Shown piece after piece: positions 43,584 to 51,819 of a DNA stretch of 64,000 nucleotides. The notes below the pieces were generated by a model. It was not told the DNA's origin. It worked only from the letters and a program-made list of their open reading frames with translations, and searched no databases. Made by a program: the position numbers and the translations under genes. Numbering within the stretch: position 1 is the first letter of the stretch; each line of letters starts with the position of its first letter. The stretch is from Streptomyces rugosispiralis (GTDB taxonomy: Bacteria; Actinomycetota; Actinomycetes; Streptomycetales; Streptomycetaceae): assembly GCF_024505145.1 (NCBI RefSeq), contig NZ_JANIAA010000013.1, forward strand, positions 1 to 64,000, given 5' to 3'.

Positions 43584-45479
43584 CTAGACGGCGGGGACCA
43601 CCGGCGACAGATGGGCGTCGCGCCGCACCAGTGCGGCGTAGCGTCCGTCCTTGGCCAGCAACTCCTCGTGGGTGCCCCGCTCGGCGATCCGGCCGCCGTC
43701 GAGGACGACGATCTGGTCGGCGTCGCGCACGGTGGAGAGCCGGTGGGCGATGGTGATCGTGGTGCGACCGGCCGAGAGGGAGTCGATGGCCTCCTGGACG
43801 GCCTGCTCGGTGCGGGTGTCCAGGGCGCTGGTGGCTTCGTCGAGGATGAGGACGGGCGGGTCGCGCAGAATCGTGCGGGCTATGGCCAGGCGCTGCTTCT
43901 CCCCGCCGGAGAAGCGGTAGCCACGCTCTCCCACGAGGGTGTCATAGCCGTCCGGTAGGGAGGCGATGTGGTCGTGGATCTGGGCGGCCTCGGCCGCGGC
44001 CACGATCTCCTCATCGGTCGCGTCGGGCTTGGCGAAGCGCAGATTCTCGGCGACGGAGGCGTGGAAGAGGTACGTCTCCTGGGAGACGACGCCGACGGCT
44101 CGGGCGAGGGAGTCGAAGTCGAGGTCGCGCACATCCACCCCGTCGATCAGCACCCGGCCGCCGGTCACATCGTAGAGCCGGGGCACCAGATAGCTGAGGG
44201 TCGTCTTGCCGGAGCCGGTCGGTCCGACGACCGCCAGGCTGCCGCCCGCGGGGACGGTCAGATCGATGCCGCGCAGGGTGCCCTTCGACGCGGTGTTCTT
44301 CGACACGGTGTTCTTCGACGCGGTGTTCTTCGACACGGTGTTCTTCGACGCGCCCTTTGAGGGACCGGGAGGTGTGCTCTCGTAGTCGAAGTCGACGCCG
44401 TCGAAGCGGACTTCGCCGCGCACCTTCCCCAGGCGGACCGGGTCGGCGGGCTCGGTGATGTCGATCGGCAGGTCGAGGTATTCGAAGATGCGGGCGAAGA
44501 GGGCGAGGGAGGTCTGCACCTGCACACCGGTGGCCAGCAGGCTCACCGTCGGCCGGAGCAGCCCCTGCTGGAGCGAGACGAAGGCGACGAGCGTACCGAT
44601 GGAGACGGCGGGACCACCGGCCTGGAGGGCGACGCCCGCGGCCCAGTAGATCAGCGCGGGCATGGCGGCCATGACGATGCCGATGGTGGACATCCGCCAG
44701 CGGCCGGCCATGTTGGAGCGCACTTCCAGGCCCACGAGGCGCTCGGACTCCTGGGCGAACTGCTGGGTCAGCGACTCGGACCGGCCCATGCTGCGGCCGA
44801 GCAGGATGCCGCTGACCGACAGGGACTCGGTGACCATGGCGGACATGGCGGCCATCTGCTTCTGGCGCTGCGAGGTGATCTTCTTGCGCTCGGCGCCGAC
44901 GCGACGGCTGATCCAGACGAACACCGGCAGCAGGAGCAGGGAGACGACGGTCAGCCGCCAGTCGAGCGCGAGCATCGCGACGACGGTGGCGACCACGCTG
45001 GTGAGGTTGGAGACCAGCGAGGTCGCGGTGGAGGTGACGGTGGCCTGCATACCGCCGATGTCATTGGCGATACGGGACTGCACCTCGCCGGTGCGGGTGC
45101 GGGTGAAGAAGGCGAGCGGCATGCGCTGCAGCCGGTCGTAGACCGCGGTGCGCAGATCGTGCATCACGCGCTGGCCGACGGTGGTGGAGATCAGGGTCTG
45201 CAGAACGCCGAAGACGCTGTTGACGACGGCCGCGGCGATCATGCCGAGGGCGAGCAGGGTGAGCAGTCCGGTGCGGCCGTCGGGGATGGCGGTGTCGAGG
45301 ATCTCCCGGAGGAGGAACGGCGAGGCGACCGAGACCAGCGCGGACGCGGCGACCAGCAGGCCGACCACGGCGAGGCGGCCGCGATAGGGACGGAAGAGCC
45401 GGAGGATGCGGCGCACCTGGGCGGGCCGCTCGGGCTCCTGGGCGGACGGGGTCCATGACGGAGGTGTGTCGGGGCGCAT
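43584..45479 (-). CDS. ABC exporter, fused permease-ATPase
   Basis: A 631-residue half-transporter: a six-helix permease (about 25-330) and an ATPase domain with Walker A GPTGSGKTT (Lys425), Q-loop VSQETYLF, signature FSGGEKQRLAIA, Walker B LILDEATSALD and H-loop AHRLSTV. All catalytic motifs are intact, so it probably works as a homodimeric multidrug or lipid exporter. Between permease and ATPase (about residues 377-398) is a KNT(A/V)S repeat of nearly five units encoded by a 15-bp tandem repeat. The divergent MarR gene and shared promoter region at 45556-45593 indicate MarR control. Confidence 0.95.
   Translation of the reverse strand: MRPDTPPSWTPSAQEPERPAQVRRILRLFRPYRGRLAVVGLLVAASALVSVASPFLLREILDTAIPDGRTGLLTLLALGMIAAAVVNSVFGVLQTLISTTVGQRVMHDLRTAVYDRLQRMPLAFFTRTRTGEVQSRIANDIGGMQATVTSTATSLVSNLTSVVATVVAMLALDWRLTVVSLLLLPVFVWISRRVGAERKKITSQRQKQMAAMSAMVTESLSVSGILLGRSMGRSESLTQQFAQESERLVGLEVRSNMAGRWRMSTIGIVMAAMPALIYWAAGVALQAGGPAVSIGTLVAFVSLQQGLLRPTVSLLATGVQVQTSLALFARIFEYLDLPIDITEPADPVRLGKVRGEVRFDGVDFDYESTPPGPSKGASKNTVSKNTASKNTVSKNTASKGTLRGIDLTVPAGGSLAVVGPTGSGKTTLSYLVPRLYDVTGGRVLIDGVDVRDLDFDSLARAVGVVSQETYLFHASVAENLRFAKPDATDEEIVAAAEAAQIHDHIASLPDGYDTLVGERGYRFSGGEKQRLAIARTILRDPPVLILDEATSALDTRTEQAVQEAIDSLSAGRTTITIAHRLSTVRDADQIVVLDGGRIAERGTHEELLAKDGRYAALVRRDAHLSPVVPAV
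44284..44352. repeat. In-frame 15-bp tandem repeat inside the ABC exporter gene
   Basis: Units of 15 bp (44284-44298, 44299-44313, 44314-44328, 44329-44343, partial to 44352) alternate between two variants differing at one base. They encode SKNTV/SKNTA repeats just before the first strand of the ATPase domain. Because 15 is a multiple of three, copy-number change keeps the frame. Confidence 0.9.
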
Positions 45480-45555
45480 GGGCTCCTTCTGGGGTCAGGG
45501 AGGCCGGCGCGGATGATGACGGCGTGGTCGAGCCGTGGCCGCGTCGGCGCGGACT

Positions 45556-45593
45556 TTGAGAGCATAGCTCATTGTTACCTATACTCACAATGA
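45556..45593. promoter_or_regulatory. Overlapping divergent promoters with a MarR operator candidate
   Basis: Plus strand (MarR gene): TTGAGA 45556-45561, 18 bp, TATACT 45580-45585. Minus strand (ABC gene): TTGTGA reading 45590-45585, 18 bp, TATGCT reading 45566-45561. A perfect inverted repeat TCATTGT (45569-45575) / ACAATGA (45587-45593) with an 11-bp spacer lies across both promoters, the expected place for autorepression and co-repression of the exporter by the MarR protein. Confidence 0.65.
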
Positions 45594-45617
45594 ACCCGGT
45601 CCTGATAAACTGCGATC

Positions 45618-46058
45618 ATGCCCACGTCCGAGACACCCGGCCTCCTCGCGGAGCAGCTGCTGCGCCTGACCCGCAGACTGCAGCGCGCCCAGAAGCGCTA
45701 TATGGAGCCGCTGGGCATCACCCCCGCCCAGTCCCGCCTGCTGCGCACCGTCGCCCATGACGACCAGCCGCCGCGGATGGCGGACCTGGCCCAGCGCCTC
45801 GAGGTGGTCCCACGCGCCGTGACGACGCTGGTGGACGCCCTGGAGGCGCATGGCTCGGTGCGGCGCGTACCGGATCCGACCAACCGCCGGGTAGTGCGCG
45901 TCGAGCTCACCGACACCGGGCGCTCGACGCTGCGTGCGCTGCGCGAGGCGCGCCGGGCCGCCGCTGAGGACATCCTGGCGCCGCTCAGCGATCAGCAGCG
46001 CGAGGCGCTGGGCGAGCTGCTGGACACCCTGTCCGGCGCCCCGGACCACCGCTGCTGA
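45618..46058 (+). CDS. MarR-family transcriptional regulator
   Basis: A 146-residue winged-helix protein: dimer helix (about 8-30), ITPAQSRLLRTVAHDDQPPRMADLAQRLEVVPRAVTTLVDALEAHGSVRRV as the DNA-binding core, the wing with DPTNRRVVRVELTDTGR, and C-terminal dimer helices. It is divergent from the ABC exporter with 138 bp between starts, and a perfect inverted repeat overlaps both promoters. It therefore very likely represses the exporter until a ligand binds. Ligand unknown. Confidence 0.94.
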   Translation: MPTSETPGLLAEQLLRLTRRLQRAQKRYMEPLGITPAQSRLLRTVAHDDQPPRMADLAQRLEVVPRAVTTLVDALEAHGSVRRVPDPTNRRVVRVELTDTGRSTLRALREARRAAAEDILAPLSDQQREALGELLDTLSGAPDHRC

Positions 46059-46097
46059 GATCTGGGCGGCCGCACCGCCGACGCCCTGGTGCCGCGC

Positions 46098-46838
46098 TCA
46101 GGCGGCCAGGTGCGCCTTGTCCCCCATGACCACCACCGGGTGCAGCTTGGGGTCGAGATTCTTCAGCAGATACTCCATACCGGACTTGGGGAGGCTGACA
46201 CAGGCCGAAGTGCCGCTGCCGTGATCCATGTGCAACCAGATGCTGCCGCCCTTGCTCTGCCCTTCGGGCCGGGTCTGGTCCAGCGGCGAGGTGCCCTTGA
46301 CGCGGTTGTAGTCAATGGCGATGACGTAGTTGAAGTCCGTCCAGTGGGACTTGGGCCAGTAGTGGGGCGCGGCGAAGGAGCCGGACGCCGTGTACGGCAG
46401 CCGGGCGCCGGGGTCGGGCAGCACACCGCCCGCGTCGCTGAGCGTGTAGACCCCGACCGGGCTGCGCTTGTCGCCCTCGTGATGGTTCGTCGTCCAGCCG
46501 CGTTTGCCGTTGTGCGCGGTCCAACTGCGCGTCCGCTCCCATGCCTTGCCCTGCTTGGTGTAGAGGACCACGGTCGCGTCCCCGGAGTTCACCCCTTTGC
46601 CGTAGACCGCCACGACCTGACGGGACTGGTCCGGGATCCGGGACTGGAGCTTGTCCCCCACGTCCGGGATACGCGTGGGATCCGGCCTGGGCGCCCCGCT
46701 GCGCAGCGCTTGTTTGCCCTGGTCCGCGCCTTTGTCACCACCGCTGTCACCGCCGCCGTCGCCGCAGGCCGTGAGGAGGACGAGGGCCGCGGCGGCCGCG
46801 GCCGCCGCACGCATGGACATCGTGCCGGAAATTCGCAT
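46098..46838 (-). CDS. L,D-transpeptidase-like (YkuD) lipoprotein
   Basis: A 246-residue exported protein. The N-terminus is a lipoprotein signal with a long Ala helix and LTAC lipobox (Cys25), followed by a Gly/Asp linker. The C-terminal domain has the YkuD-type features VVLYTKQG, a KRSPVGVYTLSDAGG stretch, HYWPKSHWTD and IWLHMDHGSGTSACVSL, where His and Cys fit the catalytic pair, though the usual SHGCI motif is altered to TSACV. Such proteins cross-link or modify peptidoglycan outside the membrane. It is convergent with the MarR gene (39-bp gap) and divergent from the ABC pair. Confidence 0.88.
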   Translation of the reverse strand: MRISGTMSMRAAAAAAAALVLLTACGDGGGDSGGDKGADQGKQALRSGAPRPDPTRIPDVGDKLQSRIPDQSRQVVAVYGKGVNSGDATVVLYTKQGKAWERTRSWTAHNGKRGWTTNHHEGDKRSPVGVYTLSDAGGVLPDPGARLPYTASGSFAAPHYWPKSHWTDFNYVIAIDYNRVKGTSPLDQTRPEGQSKGGSIWLHMDHGSGTSACVSLPKSGMEYLLKNLDPKLHPVVVMGDKAHLAA

Positions 46839-46996
46839 GTCCCCATGGTCCCACCCGCATAGGACAGTGCGGCATGCGGGATTGGCGTGTTCCGGCCGGT
46901 CCCGGGAAAACCAGTTGAATTCCGCACGTGAGAACGTCAGCCTTGCACGTCTCCCGCCCTCCCCTCCCTCCGCCGCCCGCCCGACCTTGGGACGTC

Positions 46997-49000
46997 ATGC
47001 ACATTCGCGATCTTCCGTACCCCGATCCCGGCCGACCCGACGTGCGGTCAGGTCCGAGGTTTCTCTTCTGGCTGGGCAGGAATCAGCTGGGCGGGCAGGT
47101 CAAGGCGGCCCTCTGGGGTCTGGTGCACATGGCCGCGCTGGTGTCCTTCCCGCTCGCCATCGGCTTCGGTGTGCAGGCGGTGGTGGATCGCTCAGGCTCC
47201 CGGCTGGCGATGGCCGGGGCGCTGATGGTGGGGCTCACCGTGCTCACCGCGCTGGGGGACGCCATGCTGCACCGTGCGGCGGTCACCAACTGGATCACGG
47301 CGGCGGCCCGGGTACAGCAGTTGCTGGCCCGCAAGGCGGTGGAACTGGGGTCCACGCTCACCCGGAAGGTGGCGGCTGGTGAGGTCGTCGCCGTCTCCAC
47401 GGGCGATGTCGAGAAGATCGGCTGGTTTGTGGAGGCCCTGTCCCGATTCACCGCTGCCGCGATCACCACCGTCGCGCTCTGCGTGGCGCTGGTGCTCTAC
47501 CAGCCCGCGCTGGGAGTGGTGGTGGCGGTTGGTGTGCCCGCGCTGGCGCTGGCCGTACTGCCGCTGCTGCCGCGCGCGGCGCGCCGGGCCGACGACCAGC
47601 GGGAGAAGGCGGGCCGGGCCACCGAGCTGGCCTCGGACACCGTGGCCGGGCTGCGGGTGCTGCGGGGCATCGGCGGCGAGCAGTTGTTCCTGGGCCGCTA
47701 CCGGAGCGCCTCGCAGGAGGTGCGGGTCGCGGCGGTGCGCAGCGCGCGGATGTGGGCGCTGATCGCGGCGGTGCAGGTGGCGCTGCCGGGGCTGCTGCTG
47801 ATCGGTGTGGTCTGGTACGGGGCGTCGCTGGCCGGCGAGGGGCGGATCGAGGTGGGCGAGCTGGTCACCGTCTACAGCGCGGTCACCTTTCTGCTCTTCC
47901 CGCTGCGGCACTTCGAGGAGATCGCCATGGCGTACTCCTTCTCCCGGCCCTCCGCGCGGCGCGCGGCCCGGGTGCTGGCGCTGCGGCGCTCCTCCGCGGA
48001 CGGCGAGGGCGCGGCCGCCGCAGCCATCGTGGCCACTGCGGCCACCGCGGCATCCGTGGACGGCGCGGCATCCGTGGACGGCGGCGGGCGCGCGGAAACG
48101 CATGAGGCCGCCGCATCGCTCGGCGGGGATCTGTACGACCCGGTGAGCGGGATGCTGGCGCCGAGCGGAGTGCTGACCGCGGTGGTGTGCGGCGACCCGG
48201 ACGCGGCCGGGCGGCTGGCGGACCGGCTGGGCGGGCATCCCGCAGACGGCGGCCCGGGCGCCGGGGGCCAGGGCGGGGCGCCGTCGGCGCTGCTCGGCGG
48301 GGTCGCCCTGGACGGGGTGGCGCTGGCCTCGGCGCGCACGGCGGTGCTGGTGCAGGACAAGGACCCGGTGCTGCTGTCGGGGACGCTCGCCGAGCTGCTG
48401 GATGTGCCGAGGTCCGGGGAGGTCTCGGCGGAGAAGGCGCTCGAGGCCGCCCAGTGCGGCGATGTGCTGGAGGCGCTGGCGCAGGCGTCGGCGGCCGACG
48501 AGGGGGACGCCGACCCCATGCGCACCCGGATCACCGAGCGCGGCCGCTCGCTGTCGGGTGGCCAGCGGCAGCGGCTGGCGCTGGCCCGCTCGCTGGTGAC
48601 CGATCCGGAGGTGCTGGTGCTGGACGAGCCGACCTCCGCGGTGGACTCGCACACCGAGGCGCGGATCGCCGACGGGGTGCGGAAGCTGCGGACGGGCCGG
48701 ACCACCATCGTGTTCACCTCCAGCCCACTGGTACTGGACCGGGCGGACCGGGTGGTGTTCGTGGCCGACGGCGAGGCGGCGGGGGTGGGCACCCACCGTG
48801 AACTGCTGGGCGCCGACCCCACGTATCGCGCGGTCGTCACCCGCGAGACGGACGACGAGACCGCCGCGCGGAGGCCCGGCCGGTCCACCGGGCCGGCCGG
48901 CCACGGCCTGGGGGATATCGCGCGGAAGGACACCGCGCGCGAGAACACCGCGCGGGAAGACATCGGGCGGATCGAGGAACAGATCGAGGAGTCGGCATGA
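46997..49000 (+). CDS. ABC exporter subunit A with degenerate Walker A
   Basis: A 667-residue permease-ATPase half. The permease (about 30-300) is followed by a low-complexity Ala/Asp linker with an 18-bp duplication (near 48049-48084). In the ATPase domain the P-loop is replaced by VVCGDPDAAGRLADRL, with no GKS/T; the Q-loop region, an intact LSGGQRQRLALA signature (about 519) and Walker B VLVLDEPTSAVD are present. The H-loop is SS, without His. I chose the ATG at 46997 (MHIRDLPYPDPG), which fits the family, over a GTG at 46928 without ribosome site. The C-terminal tail has three 15-bp repeat units. It overlaps subunit B by 4 nt; the two form a heterodimer. Confidence 0.93.
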   Translation: MHIRDLPYPDPGRPDVRSGPRFLFWLGRNQLGGQVKAALWGLVHMAALVSFPLAIGFGVQAVVDRSGSRLAMAGALMVGLTVLTALGDAMLHRAAVTNWITAAARVQQLLARKAVELGSTLTRKVAAGEVVAVSTGDVEKIGWFVEALSRFTAAAITTVALCVALVLYQPALGVVVAVGVPALALAVLPLLPRAARRADDQREKAGRATELASDTVAGLRVLRGIGGEQLFLGRYRSASQEVRVAAVRSARMWALIAAVQVALPGLLLIGVVWYGASLAGEGRIEVGELVTVYSAVTFLLFPLRHFEEIAMAYSFSRPSARRAARVLALRRSSADGEGAAAAAIVATAATAASVDGAASVDGGGRAETHEAAASLGGDLYDPVSGMLAPSGVLTAVVCGDPDAAGRLADRLGGHPADGGPGAGGQGGAPSALLGGVALDGVALASARTAVLVQDKDPVLLSGTLAELLDVPRSGEVSAEKALEAAQCGDVLEALAQASAADEGDADPMRTRITERGRSLSGGQRQRLALARSLVTDPEVLVLDEPTSAVDSHTEARIADGVRKLRTGRTTIVFTSSPLVLDRADRVVFVADGEAAGVGTHRELLGADPTYRAVVTRETDDETAARRPGRSTGPAGHGLGDIARKDTARENTAREDIGRIEEQIEESA

Positions 49001-50778
49001 TCGGCGTGGCACCGCCCGCCTATGACCCGGCCGCACCGGAGTCGGCGACGACGCTGCCGGTCGGCACGCCCACCACCGTGCGGGCCTATGTGCGTGAGCT
49101 GCTGCGGCGGCACCGGGCCGCCTTCACCGTGCTGATGGTCGTGAACGCGACCGCGGTGCTCGCCTCCATGGTCGGCCCGCAACTGCTGGGCGGCGTGGTC
49201 GAGGACCTCTCCCAGGGCGAGAAGGACCTCCACATCGGGCGCACCGTGGCGCTGTTCGCGGTGGCGCTGGTGGTGCAGACCGTGTTCGTCCGGCTGGTGC
49301 GGCTGCGCGGGGCGGTGCTCGGCGAGCAGATGCTGGCCGATCTGCGGGAGGACTTTCTCGTACGGTCGGTGGGTCTGCCCCCGGGGGTGCTGGAGCGGGC
49401 CGGGACCGGGGATCTGCTGTCCCGGATCACCACCGATGTCGACCGGCTGGCGAACGCGATGCGCGAGGCCGTGCCGCAGCTCGCCATCGGTGTGCTGTGG
49501 ACCGGACTGCTGCTCGGCGCGCTGACCCTGACCGCTCCCCCACTGGGCCTCGCGGTGCTGGTGGCGCTTCCGGTGCTGGTGATCGGCTGTCGGTGGTACT
49601 TCCGCCGCGCGCCGAGCGCCTACCGCTCGGAGGCGGCAGGGTACGCGGCGGTGTCGGCGTCCCTCACCGAGAGCGTGGACGCCGGGCGGACCATCGAGGC
49701 CCACCGGCTGGGCGACCGGCGGATCGCCCAGTCCGAGCTGCGCATCCGGCAGTGGACGGCGTGGGAGCGCTACACCCTCTGGCTGCGCTCGGTCCTCTTC
49801 CCGGTGATCAATGTGAGCTACACGCTGATCACCGGTTCGGTGCTGATGATCGGCGGTCTGTGTGTGATGCGGGGCTGGATGTCGATCGGCGAGCTGACCA
49901 CCGGGGCGCTGCTGTCGCAGATGCTGGTCGAGCCGATCGGGCTGATCCTGCGCTGGTACGACGAGCTGCAGGTCGCGCAGGTGTCGCTGGCCCGGCTGGT
50001 GGGGGTGCGGGAGATCGAGGAGGGCCCCGCCGACGAGGGCGTGGTCCCCGGTGGCCGGGAGGTGCGCGCGGACGACGTGCGGTTCGGCTACCACGAGGGC
50101 AGCGATGTGCTGCACGAGGTCTCCATGAAGGTGGCCCCGGGGACGCGGCTGGCGCTGGTGGGCCCGTCCGGGGCGGGGAAGTCCACCCTGGGGCGGCTGC
50201 TGGCCGGGATCTACTCCCCGCGCACCGGCCGGGTGACCCTGGGCGGTGCGGAGCTGGCGCGGATGCCGGCCGAGCGGGTCCGGGAGCATGTGGCCCTGGT
50301 CAACCAGGAGCACCATGTCTTCGTGGGCTCGCTGCGGGACAATCTGCTGCTGGCCCGCGCCTGCGCCGAGGACGCCGAGCTGTGGGCGGCACTGGGCGCG
50401 GTGGACGCCGACGGCTGGGCCCGCGCGCTGGACGAGGGCCTGGACACCGAGGTCGGCTCGGGCGGTCTCGCGCTCACCCCCGCGCAGGCGCAGCAGATCG
50501 CGCTGGCCCGGCTGGTGCTGGCCGATCCGCATACGCTGGTGCTGGACGAGGCCACCTCGCTGCTGGACCCGCGGGCGGCGCGTCATCTGGAGCGGTCGCT
50601 GGGCCGGGTGCTGGAGGGCAGGACCGTGGTCGCGATCGCCCACCGGCTGCACACGGCGCATGACGCGGATGTGATCGCCGTGGTGGAGCGCGGCCGGATC
50701 ACCGAGCTGGGCAGCCATGACGAACTCGTCACGGCGGACGGGGCGTACGCCGCGCTGTGGCGCTCCTGGCATCAGTAG
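48997..50778 (+). CDS. ABC exporter subunit B with degenerate signature motif
   Basis: A 593-residue permease-ATPase half. The permease (about 30-310) is followed by an ATPase domain with intact Walker A GPSGAGKST (Lys395), Walker B LVLDEATSLLD and H-loop IAHRLHTA, but the LSGGQ signature is replaced by LTPAQAQQIALA (about 490). Paired with subunit A this leaves one complete ATP site (Walker A of B with LSGGQ of A) and one dead site. The ATG overlaps the stop of A (ATGA). Substrate unknown; no biosynthetic gene is adjacent. Confidence 0.94.
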   Translation: MIGVAPPAYDPAAPESATTLPVGTPTTVRAYVRELLRRHRAAFTVLMVVNATAVLASMVGPQLLGGVVEDLSQGEKDLHIGRTVALFAVALVVQTVFVRLVRLRGAVLGEQMLADLREDFLVRSVGLPPGVLERAGTGDLLSRITTDVDRLANAMREAVPQLAIGVLWTGLLLGALTLTAPPLGLAVLVALPVLVIGCRWYFRRAPSAYRSEAAGYAAVSASLTESVDAGRTIEAHRLGDRRIAQSELRIRQWTAWERYTLWLRSVLFPVINVSYTLITGSVLMIGGLCVMRGWMSIGELTTGALLSQMLVEPIGLILRWYDELQVAQVSLARLVGVREIEEGPADEGVVPGGREVRADDVRFGYHEGSDVLHEVSMKVAPGTRLALVGPSGAGKSTLGRLLAGIYSPRTGRVTLGGAELARMPAERVREHVALVNQEHHVFVGSLRDNLLLARACAEDAELWAALGAVDADGWARALDEGLDTEVGSGGLALTPAQAQQIALARLVLADPHTLVLDEATSLLDPRAARHLERSLGRVLEGRTVVAIAHRLHTAHDADVIAVVERGRITELGSHDELVTADGAYAALWRSWHQ

Positions 50779-50804
50779 CGGGAGGGGTGGCCGCGCCCCG
50801 GCGT

Positions 50805-50881
50805 GGCCACCCCGGTCCCCTCCGGGACCGCCCGGGTCCCGTCCAGGGCCACCCCGGTCCCCTCCGGGACCGCCCGGGTCC
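50805..50881. terminator. Duplicated GC hairpin between convergent genes
   Basis: A 35-bp sequence occurs exactly twice (50805-50839 and 50847-50881; period 42). Each copy contains GGTCCC and GGGACC arms around CTCC, able to form a hairpin on either strand. It occupies the space between the convergent ABC subunit B and YdjM-like genes and probably terminates both; there is no T-tract, as is common in Streptomyces. Confidence 0.6.
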
Positions 50882-50891
50882 TGGAGGGGGT

Positions 50892-51683
50892 TCAGATCAC
50901 GCCGAGGGCGGCGAGTCCGCCCATGCCACCGAGCAGCATGAAGACCGGCATCAGCACCTTCAATTCGACCCAGCTGCCGGCCCGGAACCGCATTCCCTTC
51001 GGCGGACCGAGCGGGTACCAGCGCTTGCGGCCGATCGGGATGGGCCACAGGATCGGGCAGCCGGAGACGGTGAGCGCGTCCCCGATGTCGTGGACCAATG
51101 CGCCGAGCACGATCGGCAGGCCCAGCCAGAGGTACTCCTGGCCCGGTGCGGTGAACAGCCAGTCCGAGCCATTGCCGGGCTTGTGCAGCACATCGGCGAG
51201 GATCCAGGCACTGGCCGCTCCGAGCAGCCACACCAGAACATCGCTGGAGACCCGCGCCGCCCGCCACAGCAGACCCTCGACGGCCAGCACCATATGCACG
51301 AAGAGGACGCCCAGCACCGCCCAGCGGCCGCCGATCATCGCGAGCGCCGAGGCTCCGGCGCCGATCAGCACCGCCCATACCCAGGTGTGGGTCAGGGTGC
51401 GGTGACCGCCGGAGCGGCGCGGGTCGCCCGCCTTCCTGGTCGACTTGTAGACCGAGTACGAGATCTTGTCGATCACCTCGCACAGAGCCCGCGATATGGG
51501 CCCGAAGGCGCGCGATATGGTCGCCGCCTTGTGGTCGAGATCGGGGGCGAGCGCCGCTCCCGCGCAGATCAGCGCGCCGGTGACCAGCACCGGCCAGGGC
51601 ATCGCGTGGTCGGCCGCCGCGGCCGCCGCCCCCACCCCCAGCCAGGCCGCCGCCCCGGACAGCGAATGCGCCGGTCCCATCAT
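50892..51683 (-). CDS. YdjM-family membrane-bound metal-dependent hydrolase-like protein
   Basis: A 263-residue membrane protein with about five hydrophobic segments. Characteristic motifs are HSLSGAAAW near the start, ALAPDLDHK (about 48-56), GGHRTLTHTW (about 92-101), and GALVHDIGDALTVSGCPILWPI (about 192-213). The His and Asp residues in these motifs are the expected metal ligands of the YdjM/LexA-regulated DUF457 family. The frame extends to 51746, but ATGs at 51683 and 51680 follow GGGG-type ribosome sites and fit the family start. Function of the family is poorly defined. It diverges from the helicase gene. Confidence 0.88.
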   Translation of the reverse strand: MMGPAHSLSGAAAWLGVGAAAAAADHAMPWPVLVTGALICAGAALAPDLDHKAATISRAFGPISRALCEVIDKISYSVYKSTRKAGDPRRSGGHRTLTHTWVWAVLIGAGASALAMIGGRWAVLGVLFVHMVLAVEGLLWRAARVSSDVLVWLLGAASAWILADVLHKPGNGSDWLFTAPGQEYLWLGLPIVLGALVHDIGDALTVSGCPILWPIPIGRKRWYPLGPPKGMRFRAGSWVELKVLMPVFMLLGGMGGLAALGVI

Positions 51684-51819
51684 GGTCGTACCCCGCCCCT
51701 GTTCTTTCCCGCTTCCGAGCGGGAGTTGACTGCTTCGGCCCGGCACAGCCTAGCGGCGGACGATCTTCGCGCGTACAGCCGGTTCCCGTCCCGGCGGGGA
51801 AACCAGGCAGTATAGGTAC

